Origin: an uncultured Clostridia bacterium
GTDB taxonomy: Bacteria > Bacillota > Clostridia > Oscillospirales > Acutalibacteraceae
DNA length: 64,000 nt
Direction: 5' to 3'
Assembly (NCBI GenBank): GCA_937876205.1
Contig: CALEII010000035.1
Coordinates: forward strand, 62,001-126,000
Shown here: in pieces, positions 42,243-51,594 of the stretch
Position numbering within the stretch: the stretch's first letter is position 1
Layout of the letters: each line of letters opens with the position of its first letter
Notes under the pieces: model-generated
What the model was told of the DNA's origin: nothing
Databases searched by the model: none
What the model saw: only the letters and a program-made list of their open reading frames with translations
Translations under genes and position numbers: made by a program

Positions 42243-43082
42243 ATGAACAGCACAAATATATGCGTAAATGTGGGAATGGGGTCATCTGTACCCGAATCAG
42301 AACAGCTTGAAATAATAAAAAATGCAGGCTTTGACGGAGTTTTCTTTGACTGGGAGAGAAATTGTGACCGTACAGCCGAAATCAGAAAAGCTCTTTCACT
42401 GGGGCTTGAATTACAGTCTCTTCACGCTCCGTTTTACGGAATGGATGATATTTTTCACGCTGATGACTCACTCTCTGACAAAATGATAAATGACATTATC
42501 GGCACTATTGACTGCGCTGCAGAGCACGGAACAGACCTTGTTATCTGTCACGCAATAATCGGTATGGACAACCACTCCCCCAACGACTTGGGCATTAAAA
42601 GGCTTGAAAAGGCTATTGAGCACGCAGAAAAGAAAAAAATCCGTATCGCATTTGAGAATACGGAGGGAATAGAATATCTTGAAAAGATTCTTGATGCCTT
42701 TGGAGGGTTACCTCACATCGGCTTCTGCTTTGACTCAGGTCACGAGCTTTGCTACAACAATAAAGAGGATACACTTGCACGCTTCGGCAAATATCTTTTT
42801 TCAACACATCTTAACGATAATATGGGACAGACAGGCGACGAAATAACATTCTATGACGACTCACATCTTCTCCCCCTTGACCACGGCATTGTCGACTGGA
42901 ACGGCATTGCAGAAAGACTGCATAAATGCAATTTTGACGGACCTCTCACTTTTGAGCTTGTGTGCAAAAACCGCCCCGAAAGAACAGTCAGTGACAGATA
43001 TGAAAAAATGACATTTGAAGAATACATAGCAGAGGCATATCAGAAGGCTGATGAGTTCAGAAAGATTTATAATAAACAGTAA
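42243..43082 (+). CDS. TIM-barrel sugar phosphate isomerase/epimerase
   Basis: A 279-aa protein of the xylose-isomerase-like/AP-endonuclease-2 superfamily. Likely metal ligands are seen as LHAPFYG near 60, CHAIIGM near 102, FENTEG near 139, CFDSGHE near 165 and STHLNDNM near 190. A role in sugar isomerisation or epimerisation is inferred; the substrate is unknown. ATG 42243 has AAAGGTG upstream; the longer frame from 42198 starts inside it. Confidence 0.88.
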   Translation: MNSTNICVNVGMGSSVPESEQLEIIKNAGFDGVFFDWERNCDRTAEIRKALSLGLELQSLHAPFYGMDDIFHADDSLSDKMINDIIGTIDCAAEHGTDLVICHAIIGMDNHSPNDLGIKRLEKAIEHAEKKKIRIAFENTEGIEYLEKILDAFGGLPHIGFCFDSGHELCYNNKEDTLARFGKYLFSTHLNDNMGQTGDEITFYDDSHLLPLDHGIVDWNGIAERLHKCNFDGPLTFELVCKNRPERTVSDRYEKMTFEEYIAEAYQKADEFRKIYNKQ

Positions 43083-43268
43083 TTTGTCGAGGTGCCCTCG
43101 ACAAATTATTGTAATTGAAAATTTAAAATTGAAAGTTGAAAATGAAGGTGGTTTTCCTTCGGAAAACATTATATAGAGCGTAGCGGAAAAGTGCGAAGCA
43201 CTTCCGACACTTTCCATTTTCCATTTTCAATTTTCCATTCGAGCTCTGCTCGACAAATTCTGATTTAC
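43083..43268. repeat. Mosaic inverted-repeat element with terminal hairpins
   Basis: It begins with TTGTCGAGG...CCTCGACAA (perfect 9-bp stem) and ends with TCGAG...CTCGACAAATT. Inside are long AATTGAAAA-type and TTTTCCATTTTC-type tracts that can pair, and small stems (GGTTTTCC/GGAAAAC; AAGTGC/GCACTT). No gene lies in it. The layout suggests a small non-autonomous mobile repeat. Confidence 0.65.
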
Positions 43269-43277
43269 AAACATAAC

Positions 43278-43303
43278 AACCGCACCGAAAAATCGGTGCG
43301 GTT
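43278..43303. terminator. Bidirectional hairpin after the isomerase and dockerin genes
   Basis: AACCGCACCGA pairs perfectly with TCGGTGCGGTT around AAAA. An almost identical stem terminates gpmI at 44744. Confidence 0.85.
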
Positions 43304-43347
43304 ACTTTTATCATAACAAATAAATATGGTCATATGTGTTATCTCAG

Positions 43348-44553
43348 CTAAAAACTGAGAACATTGGTAATTTTAAGAGTGTATTCACCCGCTTCTAAAC
43401 TTGTAGCAAAAGAATCTGAATTTTTTATCTTCTCTCCCGGACTTAACTCATCTGTAAAATGACTGCCGCTGTAAACAACATATCCTTCAGCATCATATAT
43501 TTTATATTCGATTTTTATATACTCATTTTGTCTGCCGAATGTTTTTTCACCGGTGAAATACAAATATAATGTATATTTATCATCATATGAGTGCGCTTTT
43601 GCTTCGAAACCTATCTCATCTATTCTGAACAAATCTGCATATGAGTCTATAATAATCGGCGTTTCCGGCATATGGATATATACAGGAGATGTATATTTTA
43701 ATGCTCTGACGGTTATGCTGTAAGAGTCACCGCAAATTTCGCAAGTAAAGATTCTTTCACCATCATCTTCATATGTCGGTTGTTTTGTGATTACACCTGA
43801 ATCATAACTATGTCTTGCCGTCTTTTCAATTTCTTCCTGTTTTTTCTCACCACAGACTTCACAGGTATATTCTTTGATTCCCACTTCTGCGCAGGTTGCT
43901 GCCTTTATTATTTCTAATTGTGTAAATCTGTGATTAGGAAGAATTGCAGGAGTTTCCTCAGTGTAAATATCACCGCAGATTGAGCACTCAAACTCCTTCA
44001 GACCTGTTGCACAGCTCGGCTCTCTTTCGGTTATTTTAATGTAATCGTGTTCAAGAGCCTCAATATCCTCACTATAAGTATGATTACATACTGAACAAGT
44101 GTACTCTTTAACACCTACCGCACCACATGTAGGCTCTTTTGTAACAGCAGAAGTGTAATTGTGCCCTGTTGCCTTTGTAACATCCTGATAGCTATGGTCA
44201 CACACACTACATCTATATTCAATTATCCCATCTTTTTCGCAATCCTGTTTCTGGATTTCAGTTGTTTTGTAATCGTGTGTATGGTCTTCTATCAGTTCGT
44301 CGAGCTTTGCACCCATTCTCAGGGCAAGTCTTGCATCTGCAGCATTGACATTTCCGTTCTTGTCAACATCGGCAAGAGGAAGAATCTCTTCAGCAATGCT
44401 TTCAAGCTTTGCTGAATGTCTGAGAATTGCTCTCGCATCTGATGCTGTCAGAGTACCGTTTCCGTCAATGTCGCCGAGATATGCGGCAAATACTGTCACA
44501 TTAAGACACAACAGCATAATGATGACACTGCATGCGATTAAAATTTTTTTCAT
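43348..44553 (-). CDS. Secreted protein with dockerin and five His/Cys repeats
   Basis: A 401-aa exported protein. The signal peptide ends VFA near residue 24. A dockerin follows (GDIDGNGTLTASDARAILR; DVDKNGNVNAADARLALR). Five repeats of about 40 residues follow (about 92-290), each with H-x-Y, a mid Cys, a Y/F-x-C-x-x-C pair and Gly. The fifth has lost the mid Cys (QPTYEDDG). A C-terminal beta domain of about 110 residues ends it. The repeats could bind metal or form disulphides. ATG 44553 has AAGGGTG upstream. Confidence 0.85.
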   Translation of the reverse strand: MKKILIACSVIIMLLCLNVTVFAAYLGDIDGNGTLTASDARAILRHSAKLESIAEEILPLADVDKNGNVNAADARLALRMGAKLDELIEDHTHDYKTTEIQKQDCEKDGIIEYRCSVCDHSYQDVTKATGHNYTSAVTKEPTCGAVGVKEYTCSVCNHTYSEDIEALEHDYIKITEREPSCATGLKEFECSICGDIYTEETPAILPNHRFTQLEIIKAATCAEVGIKEYTCEVCGEKKQEEIEKTARHSYDSGVITKQPTYEDDGERIFTCEICGDSYSITVRALKYTSPVYIHMPETPIIIDSYADLFRIDEIGFEAKAHSYDDKYTLYLYFTGEKTFGRQNEYIKIEYKIYDAEGYVVYSGSHFTDELSPGEKIKNSDSFATSLEAGEYTLKITNVLSF

Positions 44554-44743
44554 TCTGAACACCCTTTTTCATTAGTATTTTTTTCGCAGCTACATAGTAA
44601 AATAAATTTTTTATCTTTTCAACCCAAAAGGAACGAAACGCCGTTTTAAGGGAACGAAATTCAATTTTAAAGCAATTTTTTACCTTTCTTTATGAATTTA
44701 TAAGGTATCTGCCGATTATATTTTAGGGCTTGAAGAATAGAAA

Positions 44744-44771
44744 AAACCGCACCGATTACTCGATGCGGTTT
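44744..44771 (-). terminator. Terminator downstream of gpmI
   Basis: AAACCGCATCGA pairs with TCGGTGCGGTTT (one G-U pair), followed by a T-run on the minus strand. Confidence 0.85.
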
Positions 44772-44811
44772 AATTATTTATGTGTCATCATTTGCCACAG
44801 GCAACCATCAT

Positions 44812-44842
44812 TTTGTTGATAAAATTTTATTTTATCAACAAA
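44812..44842 (-). repeat. Perfect inverted repeat at the gpmI stop
   Basis: TTTGTTGATAAAA and TTTTATCAACAAA are perfect 13-bp arms around a 5-nt loop, overlapping the last codons and stop of gpmI. It may stabilise the mRNA end. Confidence 0.7.
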
Positions 44843-46344
44843 CTTTCGCCTGTCATTTCTGCGGGCTGGGCAACACCCATAATATCAAGAAGAGTGGGGC
44901 AAAGGTCACAGAGCTTACCGCCATCTTTGAGTGCATAGTCACTGCCAACTGTGATAACGGGAACGGGATTTGTTGAGTGAGGTGTGAATGCTTCGCCTGC
45001 ATCATCAAGCATCTTGTCAGCGTTGCCGTGGTCAGCTGTGATAATCATCTTACCGTCCATCTTTGCAACTGCATCTGCAAGTCTGCCGACACATTCGTCA
45101 ACAGCTTCAACAGCAGCAACAGCAGCCTCAAAGATACCTGTATGGCCGACCATATCGCAGTTTGCGTAGTTGATGATGATAACATCATATTTACCGCTGA
45201 GAACCTGTTCAACAACAGCGTCTGTTACTTCGTAAGCACTCATTTCGGGCTTGAGGTCGAATGTTGCAACATCAGGTGAGTTGATAAGAATTCTGTCTTC
45301 ACCGGGGAACTGAGCTTCAACACCGCCGTTGAAGAAGAATGTTACGTGAGCATACTTCTGTGTCTCGGCAATTCTCAGCTGTGTCATATTCATAGATGAA
45401 ACATATTCACCCATTGTCATTGTGAGGTCTTCGTTGGGAAGAGCAACCGTAACATTAGGCATTGATGCATCGTACTGAGTCATACAAACATATTTTACGG
45501 GGAAGAAGCCTTTTCTTCTCTCAAAGCCGTTGAAATCGGGGTCAACGAACATTCTTGTAAGCTGTCTTGCTCTGTCGGGACGGAAATTGAAGCAGATAAC
45601 TGAGTCATTTTCTTTAATCATACCGTCTTTATCAATAACAACGGGAAGAACGAATTCGTCTGTGATGCCGTTTGCATATGATTCTTCCATAGCCTTTACG
45701 GGGCAGTCACACTGATTGCCTTCGCCGTAAACCATAGCAGCATAGGCTTTTTCTTCTCTGTCCCAAGCGAAGTCACGGTCCATTGCATAGTATCTGCCTG
45801 AGATTGTTGCAATCTTACCCAGACCGATTTCTGCGAACTTGTCAAGACAATCCTGCATAAAGCCCTTACCTGACTCAACAGAAACGTCTCTGCCGTCTGT
45901 GATAGCGTGAACATAAACCTTTTCAACGCCCATTTCCTTAGCCATTTCAACAAGACCGAAAAGGTGCTCAATGTGGCTGTGAACACCGCCGTCTGAAAGA
46001 AGACCTACAAGGTGAAGTGCAGATTTCTTTTCGTTGCAGTTATCCATAGCAGCTCTGAGCTCAGCATTCTTTGAAAGCTCGCCGTCCTTGATCATCTTTG
46101 AAATCTTGACAAGCATCTGATAAACAACTCTGCCTGCGCCGATATTTGTGTGACCGACCTCTGAGTTACCCATCTGACCGTCGGGCAGACCTACATCAAG
46201 ACCTGATGCACCGATGAGTGTGTGGGGATTCTCAGCAAAGAGCTTATCAAGACAGGGAGTTTTTGCGAACTCGATTGCATTTCCCTTTGCTCCGGGGTTT
46301 GAGCCGAAGCCGTCCATTATACATAAAACATAAGGTTTTTTCAT
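44827..46344 (-). CDS. gpmI: 2,3-bisphosphoglycerate-independent phosphoglycerate mutase
   Basis: A 505-aa two-domain Mn-dependent enzyme converting 3- to 2-phosphoglycerate. The catalytic Ser lies in QMGNSEVGHTNIGAGR near residue 60. Metal-site segments are DGFG near 11, HAITDGRDV near 122, NCDMVGHTG near 405 and TADHGNADKM near 440. AAAGGAAT lies before the ATG. It is last in the pgk-tpiA-gpmI operon. Confidence 0.97.
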   Translation of the reverse strand: MKKPYVLCIMDGFGSNPGAKGNAIEFAKTPCLDKLFAENPHTLIGASGLDVGLPDGQMGNSEVGHTNIGAGRVVYQMLVKISKMIKDGELSKNAELRAAMDNCNEKKSALHLVGLLSDGGVHSHIEHLFGLVEMAKEMGVEKVYVHAITDGRDVSVESGKGFMQDCLDKFAEIGLGKIATISGRYYAMDRDFAWDREEKAYAAMVYGEGNQCDCPVKAMEESYANGITDEFVLPVVIDKDGMIKENDSVICFNFRPDRARQLTRMFVDPDFNGFERRKGFFPVKYVCMTQYDASMPNVTVALPNEDLTMTMGEYVSSMNMTQLRIAETQKYAHVTFFFNGGVEAQFPGEDRILINSPDVATFDLKPEMSAYEVTDAVVEQVLSGKYDVIIINYANCDMVGHTGIFEAAVAAVEAVDECVGRLADAVAKMDGKMIITADHGNADKMLDDAGEAFTPHSTNPVPVITVGSDYALKDGGKLCDLCPTLLDIMGVAQPAEMTGESLLIK

Positions 46345-46367
46345 CTGTATATTCCTTTCTAAAGAAA

Positions 46368-46391
46368 TCGGGCAAGGAGTTCCCTGCCCGA
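46368..46391 (-). other. Intercistronic hairpin between tpiA and gpmI
   Basis: TCGGGCA pairs with TGCCCGA, with further partial pairing inside. There is no T-run, so it is more likely an mRNA processing or stability element than a terminator. Confidence 0.6.
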
Positions 46392-46403
46392 AATATTGCT
46401 TAA

Positions 46404-47171
46404 TTATTTTGAAGCAGCTTTTACGATGATTGAGAAATCTTCAGCCTTGAGTGATGCACCGCCGATAAGACCGCCGTCAACATCCTCCTGAGCAAGAAGC
46501 TCGTCTGCATTCTTTGCGTTCATTGAGCCGCCGTACTGAACAACAAGCTTGTCAGCAGCTGCCTTGCCGTAGAGCTCAGCAACACATTCTCTGATTGCGT
46601 GGTTAACTTCGTTAGCCTGCTCAGCAGTTGCAGTCATACCTGTGCCGATAGCCCATACGGGTTCATATGCAATGATAATTCTGTCAAGCTCTTCTTCTGA
46701 AACGCCGCCGAGAGCAATCTTTGTCTGCATACGTACAACTTCCATTGTAACGCCCTGCTGTCTCTGCTCAAGGTATTCACCAACGCAAAGAATAACTGTA
46801 AGACCTGCATCAAGAGCTGCTCTTGTTCTCTGCTGAACTGTTACATCTGTTTCACCGAAGTACTGTCTTCTCTCTGAGTGACCGATGATTACATAAGGAA
46901 CACCGATTTCCTTAAGCATCTTAGCTGAAACTTCACCTGTGAAAGCACCGCTTTCTGCCCAGTGACAGTTTTCAACACCGATTTTGATATTTGAGCCTTC
47001 TGCTGCTTCCATAGCTGCAAAAACATCAATGTAAGGAACGCAGAGAACAACGTCACAGTCTGCACCTGCAACGAGGGGCTTCATTTCATTGATGAGAGCC
47101 TTTGTTTCTGCGGGAGTTTTGTTCATCTTCCAGTTACCTGCGATAACTGCTTTACGGAGTGCTTTATTCAT
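46404..47171 (-). CDS. tpiA: Triosephosphate isomerase
   Basis: A 255-aa TIM-barrel enzyme. Active-site features are GNWKMNK (Lys near 16), IIGHSERRQYFGE (His near 98) and YEPVWAIGTG (Glu near 170). GAAAGGAC lies before the ATG. It interconverts DHAP and glyceraldehyde-3-phosphate. It is the middle gene of the operon. Confidence 0.98.
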   Translation of the reverse strand: MNKALRKAVIAGNWKMNKTPAETKALINEMKPLVAGADCDVVLCVPYIDVFAAMEAAEGSNIKIGVENCHWAESGAFTGEVSAKMLKEIGVPYVIIGHSERRQYFGETDVTVQQRTRAALDAGLTVILCVGEYLEQRQQGVTMEVVRMQTKIALGGVSEEELDRIIIAYEPVWAIGTGMTATAEQANEVNHAIRECVAELYGKAAADKLVVQYGGSMNAKNADELLAQEDVDGGLIGGASLKAEDFSIIVKAASK

Positions 47172-47198
47172 ATTTTTACTGTCCTTTCAACCATATAC

Positions 47199-47217
47199 GG
47201 ACGCCCAATGGGCGTCC
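47199..47217 (-). other. Intercistronic hairpin between pgk and tpiA
   Basis: GGACGCCC pairs perfectly with GGGCGTCC around 3 nt, flanked by TACGG and CTACG. There is no T-run. The form resembles short REP-like hairpins common in clostridial intergenic DNA. Confidence 0.65.
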
Positions 47218-47231
47218 CTACGAAAAATCAA

Positions 47232-48434
47232 TTACTTACTTGCGATGCAAGCGATACCGGGAAGGTCTTTACCCTCAAGGAATTCAAGAGAAGCGCCGCC
47301 GCCTGTTGAAACGTGAGTCATCTTGTCGTTAAAGCCGAGCTTCTTGACTGCTGCTGCTGAGTCGCCGCCGCCGATGATTGAAACTGCGCCTGCATCTGTT
47401 GCTGCTGCAACTGCATTAGCTACTGAAATTGTACCTGAAGCGAAGTTTTCCCACTCTGAAACGCCCATAGGTCCGTTCCAGATAACTGTGCCTGCACCCT
47501 GAAGTGCATCTGCAAAGAGCTTTTCTGTCTTGGGACCGATATCAAGACCCATCCAGCCGTCGGGAATATCGTCTGAATCAACAACCTTGTTTTCTGTGTC
47601 TGCCTTGTATTCAAGACCAACTCTGTTATCTACGGGGATGAGGAACTTAACGCCCTTTTCCTCTGCAAGCTTCATCATATTCTTGGCAAGGTCAATCTTG
47701 TCTTCTTCACAGATTGATGTACCTACTGTATGACCCTGAGCTGCAAAGAATGTGTAAGCCATACCGCCGCCAACGATAAGTGTGTCAACCTTTTCCATAA
47801 GGTTTTCGATAACACCGATCTTGTCTGAAACCTTAGCACCGCCGAGGATAGCAACGAAGGGTCTTGCAGGATCTTCAAGAGCCTTACCCATAACGTCAAC
47901 TTCCTTCTGCATAAGGTAGCCGATAGCTGTATCTTCAACAAAAGCTGCAACGCCTGCTGTTGATGAATGTGCTCTGTGAGCTGAACCGAAAGCATCATTC
48001 ACAAAGATATCTGCAAGAGCTGCGAACTTCTTGCTGAGTTCTTCGTCATTCTTTGTTTCGCCCTTTTCAAAACGAACGTTTTCAAGAAGCATTGCTTCGC
48101 CGTCTTTAAGTTCAGCAGCAAGAGCCTGAGCTGACTCACCAACAACGTCCTTAGCAAGCTTAACTTCGATACCGAGATACTTTGAAAGGCACTCAGCAAC
48201 GGGAGCCATAGAGAATTCGGGGTTGAATTCACCCTTGGGTCTGCCCAGATGTGAGCAAAGAATAACCTTAGCATTGTTCTGGAGAAGATATTTGATTGTG
48301 GGGAGAGAAGCAACAACTCTCTTGTCGCTTGTAATAACGCCGTTTTCCATCTTTACGTTGAAGTCGCAACGTACAAGAACCTTTTTGCCGGCAACCTGAA
48401 TGTCTTCAATTGTCTTTTTGTTTAAAACGCTCAT
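47232..48434 (-). CDS. pgk: Phosphoglycerate kinase
   Basis: A 400-aa glycolytic enzyme. Diagnostic segments are VLVRCDFNVKMENG near 20, LCSHLGRPKG near 60, VNDAFGSAHRAHSST near 160 and SIIGGGDSAAAV near 370. AAAGGAG lies before the ATG. First gene of the operon; no gapA is adjacent. The enzyme makes ATP from 1,3-bisphosphoglycerate. Confidence 0.98.
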   Translation of the reverse strand: MSVLNKKTIEDIQVAGKKVLVRCDFNVKMENGVITSDKRVVASLPTIKYLLQNNAKVILCSHLGRPKGEFNPEFSMAPVAECLSKYLGIEVKLAKDVVGESAQALAAELKDGEAMLLENVRFEKGETKNDEELSKKFAALADIFVNDAFGSAHRAHSSTAGVAAFVEDTAIGYLMQKEVDVMGKALEDPARPFVAILGGAKVSDKIGVIENLMEKVDTLIVGGGMAYTFFAAQGHTVGTSICEEDKIDLAKNMMKLAEEKGVKFLIPVDNRVGLEYKADTENKVVDSDDIPDGWMGLDIGPKTEKLFADALQGAGTVIWNGPMGVSEWENFASGTISVANAVAAATDAGAVSIIGGGDSAAAVKKLGFNDKMTHVSTGGGASLEFLEGKDLPGIACIASK

Positions 48435-48647
48435 TTTGAAATCTCCTTTTATATAAAGAATTTTTTAACTTTTTTACACAATAATATTATATTATATTGT
48501 GAAAACTTTATCAATCAGCATTTCTGCCAAATCGAAAAATAATACGGAAAAATCTTTGTATATTTATTTGCATTTTTAATATACCCCAAACTACCGCATT
48601 ATAATAGCAGTATAGCAATTTTTTCCTGCAAATGCAATAAAAAAATG

Positions 48648-48680
48648 AAAAAACAGCCTGACAGGAGACTGTTTTTCAGA
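48648..48680 (-). terminator. Terminator of the second histidine kinase gene
   Basis: AAAAACAG and CTGTTTTT arms with an inner CT/AG pair, followed by T on the minus strand. Confidence 0.7.
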
Positions 48681-48707
48681 TATTTTATGTTGCAGAAGGC
48701 TTATACC

Positions 48708-50267
48708 TTATCCGCTGAACATAAAGCTTATTCCGTTTGCCTCGGGAGTATACCAATAACGGTAAGCGTGCAGCTCAAATATTTTCTTGTTCACGGGAAG
48801 CCCCATACCGGTTGAATTGTCTGAGCTGTTGCGGGCTTTGTCAGCTCTTGTGAACACCTGCCACATATCCTCCGAGGGTAAAATGCCGTCAAAGTCGTTA
48901 TACACTTTAAAAACAAAACCTTTGGCTTCTTTTCGCAACGTGACGGAGACTGTTTTTTGTCCCGTGGTATATTTTATTGCGTTTGAAATGTAATTGTCAA
49001 CAGCAATTGCAAACAGCTCTCTGTTACAATAAGCAAAAATGTCATTTTCAATATACTCAGTTATCTCAGCACCGTTTGCCTCGGCAAAGGCTTTATATTT
49101 GCTGACCTCTTCCCTGACAACAGCACTTATATTGCAGCTTTCTTTTTTCACCTGCGTAAGGTCTGAAATACGGTTGAATGTCAGAAGCGATTTCACAATA
49201 CCGTTCATCCTCAAAGCCTCATCATAGACGGATTTTATATATTCACCGTTCTTTTCGGGGTTTATTCCGTCAAGAACACATTCACACTGATTCTGAATAA
49301 CGGCAAGAGGAGTTTTCAGCTCGTGCGCCGCCGCAGATATGAATGCACGTTTTGACTGTTCAAGACTTTTCTGCCTGTCATAAAGATTTGATGCAACACC
49401 CAATATGATTGCCGTGACAACTGCAAACATAACAGACATAAACTGCGTAAGAACTATGAACATATCAGATGTGATAACTTCATAAAAAGTGTTGTATTTT
49501 GCAAGGAAGAAAAAAGCATAGTCACCATACCGTGATGTCCATTTTATGATGCCTTGCCCCGAGGTGCCTCCACCGCCCTCAAAATCATCAAAATTAAAAT
49601 TTTTAATCGTTTCATCAAGCTCTGCATTAACTATTTCATAATAAGAATGGTCAATACCGTATTTCTTGATATCATAAAGATAATAGTACATTGCGTGTGA
49701 TGTTTCATAGATGGTTTCGGTAGCTTCAAGGTCTGTAAAAGTGAATGTACGCACATCATCACGCTGGTCATCAAGAGTGATTGAAACAGGATAATACTTT
49801 TCTCCGTCATAGTGGATATCCATACTTATCAGCATCAGACTTCTGTCACCGGCTTTTCTCTGAAAACGGGAAAGCTCCTTTTTCAGCTGAGGTGTCATAT
49901 ATTCTTCAAGTGAAATATAATCAAAGCCGTCTCCCCAGTTATCGTGGCTGACCCACCATACACCGCTTTCACTTCTGAAAATTATATTATTGTCCTTATC
50001 AATCATTGCGAAAGCAAAGGCAGGCTTGACAGAGGTTCCGTATACGGGATTATAGCCGTATGTAAGCATTCTGTGCAGCTCCACTGCATCACGGTTTTTG
50101 CCTTCAAAGAATTCGTGCAGGTATTCGTCACCCACAGTAGACGACCAGAAACGGTTCATATCCTGTTCAACATCTTCATCAGCACTCCAGTAATTCATAA
50201 GTGTTGCACACATATACAGCACAAAAATGCCGACAAGAATCATACACTTCATTTTCCGTTTTGTCAT
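48708..50267 (-). CDS. Sensor histidine kinase
   Basis: A 519-aa membrane sensor. TM1 (about 7-27) and TM2 (about 275-300) flank a large extracytoplasmic domain of about 240 residues. HisKA has AAHELKTPLAVIQ near 315. The HATPase domain has DNYISNAIKYT and NSTGMGLPVNKKIF. No HAMP domain is apparent. It begins six bases after the response-regulator stop. The large sensor domain is not recognised. Confidence 0.92.
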   Translation of the reverse strand: MTKRKMKCMILVGIFVLYMCATLMNYWSADEDVEQDMNRFWSSTVGDEYLHEFFEGKNRDAVELHRMLTYGYNPVYGTSVKPAFAFAMIDKDNNIIFRSESGVWWVSHDNWGDGFDYISLEEYMTPQLKKELSRFQRKAGDRSLMLISMDIHYDGEKYYPVSITLDDQRDDVRTFTFTDLEATETIYETSHAMYYYLYDIKKYGIDHSYYEIVNAELDETIKNFNFDDFEGGGGTSGQGIIKWTSRYGDYAFFFLAKYNTFYEVITSDMFIVLTQFMSVMFAVVTAIILGVASNLYDRQKSLEQSKRAFISAAAHELKTPLAVIQNQCECVLDGINPEKNGEYIKSVYDEALRMNGIVKSLLTFNRISDLTQVKKESCNISAVVREEVSKYKAFAEANGAEITEYIENDIFAYCNRELFAIAVDNYISNAIKYTTGQKTVSVTLRKEAKGFVFKVYNDFDGILPSEDMWQVFTRADKARNSSDNSTGMGLPVNKKIFELHAYRYWYTPEANGISFMFSG

Positions 50268-50273
50268 ATTCCC

Positions 50274-50942
50274 TCAACCCTCTCTGAATGAGTAACCGCC
50301 GCCGATAACAGTCTTTATGTGTACGGCTTTTTCTCCGAGTGCTTTTCTGAGCTTCTTGATATGGGTATCAACAACTCTTTCGTCACCGTCAAAATCCCAG
50401 CCCCATATTTTTGTGAGAATCTGCTCTCTTGTCAGAACTGTGCCGTTGTTCTCCATAAGAAGCTTCAGAAGCAGAAATGTTTTGTTTGACAACTCAATTA
50501 CAGTGTTATCAATTGTCACCTGACGGGTTCTTTTGTCAAGATTTATACCGGAAAGAGATATGTTATCCTGCAGTGAATTGCCTTTGAACCGTTTAATCAT
50601 CACATTGCATTTTTCAGTCAGAACCGACATCGGGAAAGGCTTCACGATATAGTCATCACAGCCGTTTCTGAAGCCGTCAAGAATATCCTGCTCTTCACCA
50701 AGTGCCGAAAGAAAAAGAATGGGCGTGTCCGTTTTTCTTCTTATGATTTTGCAGGCTTCAAGGCCGTTCATAACGGGCATCATAACATCTAGAATAATCA
50801 AATCAAAATCATTGTTTTCTGTCATTCTGACTGCTTCCTCACCGTTTTGTGCAAGGGTAACTGCAAAGCCCTTGGCAGAAAGATAGTCAGAAAAAGTTTC
50901 ACGGATTTTGGTTTCATCGTCACAGACAAGAATCTTAAACAT
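50274..50942 (-). CDS. OmpR/PhoB-family response regulator
   Basis: A 222-aa regulator. The receiver has CDDETKIR near 8, phosphoacceptor in LIILDVMMPVMNG near 51 and Lys in YIVKPFP near 100. The winged helix ends in VVDTHIKKLRKALG and GGGYSFREG. ATG 50942 has AAAGGAG upstream; the longer frame from 50960 is less likely. It is in an operon with the kinase. Confidence 0.95.
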   Translation of the reverse strand: MFKILVCDDETKIRETFSDYLSAKGFAVTLAQNGEEAVRMTENNDFDLIILDVMMPVMNGLEACKIIRRKTDTPILFLSALGEEQDILDGFRNGCDDYIVKPFPMSVLTEKCNVMIKRFKGNSLQDNISLSGINLDKRTRQVTIDNTVIELSNKTFLLLKLLMENNGTVLTREQILTKIWGWDFDGDERVVDTHIKKLRKALGEKAVHIKTVIGGGYSFREG

Positions 50943-51041
50943 ATCAACCACTCCTTTCACAGATATATTATAACACAGATGTGTACTTTGTGTGTTGAAA
51001 TTCTGATTTTCTGCATAGAATTTATAAAGGATGGTGTTTAT

Positions 51042-51518
51042 ATGAAACGAAAAATCATACCGTACATAATATCAGTTGCGATTTCACTTGGTGTGGGGAT
51101 AATTTCAGCACTGCTGACGAGAGAAAATATGAATATTTATGAAGAAGTCAGCACGCCGCCGCTGTCACCGCCGTCATTTCTGTTTCCCGTAGTATGGACA
51201 GTTCTTTATGTCCTTATGGGAATAAGTGCGGCAATGGTGCTGACAACGGGGACTTCTCCCCTTGCACAGAGAAAAGAAGCATTGACAGTTTACGGACTGA
51301 GCCTTATCTTCAACTTTTTCTGGAGTATCATATTCTTTAATATAAGAGCATTTCTTTTTGCTTTTATATGGCTTATTGCTCTGCTTGCACTGATAATTCT
51401 GACTATAGTCAGATATTTCAGAATAAATAAAACAGCCGCATATCTGCAGATTCCGTATGCACTGTGGGTAACCTTTGCAGGATACCTGAATTTCGGGATA
51501 TGGATGTTGAACAGGTAA
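51042..51518 (+). CDS. tspO: TspO/MBR family protein
   Basis: A 158-aa membrane protein with five helices. The family signature is complete: PPLSPPSFLFPVVWTVLYVL near 45, a WSIIFF segment near 98, and IPYALWVTFAGYLNFGIWML at the end. TspO binds tetrapyrroles and cholesterol-like ligands. ATG 51042 has AAAGGATGG upstream; the longer frame from 50847 overlaps the divergent regulator and is not real. Confidence 0.93.
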   Translation: MKRKIIPYIISVAISLGVGIISALLTRENMNIYEEVSTPPLSPPSFLFPVVWTVLYVLMGISAAMVLTTGTSPLAQRKEALTVYGLSLIFNFFWSIIFFNIRAFLFAFIWLIALLALIILTIVRYFRINKTAAYLQIPYALWVTFAGYLNFGIWMLNR

Positions 51519-51563
51519 ATAATAATTTACGTGGCTCGATGTCATACAAATTATTGTAAAAAA

Positions 51564-51587
51564 CAACCGTCGGTTTTCCGACGGTTG
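51564..51587. terminator. Bidirectional terminator between tspO and the flavoreductase
   Basis: CAACCGTCGG and CCGACGGTTG form ten perfect pairs around TTTT, with an A-run upstream that serves as a T-run on the minus strand. Confidence 0.85.
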
Positions 51588-51594
51588 CCATATA

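Noticed and set aside
50847..51041. N-terminal extension of TspO
   Set aside because: It overlaps the divergent response-regulator gene and its promoter, and TspO proteins are about 160 aa.
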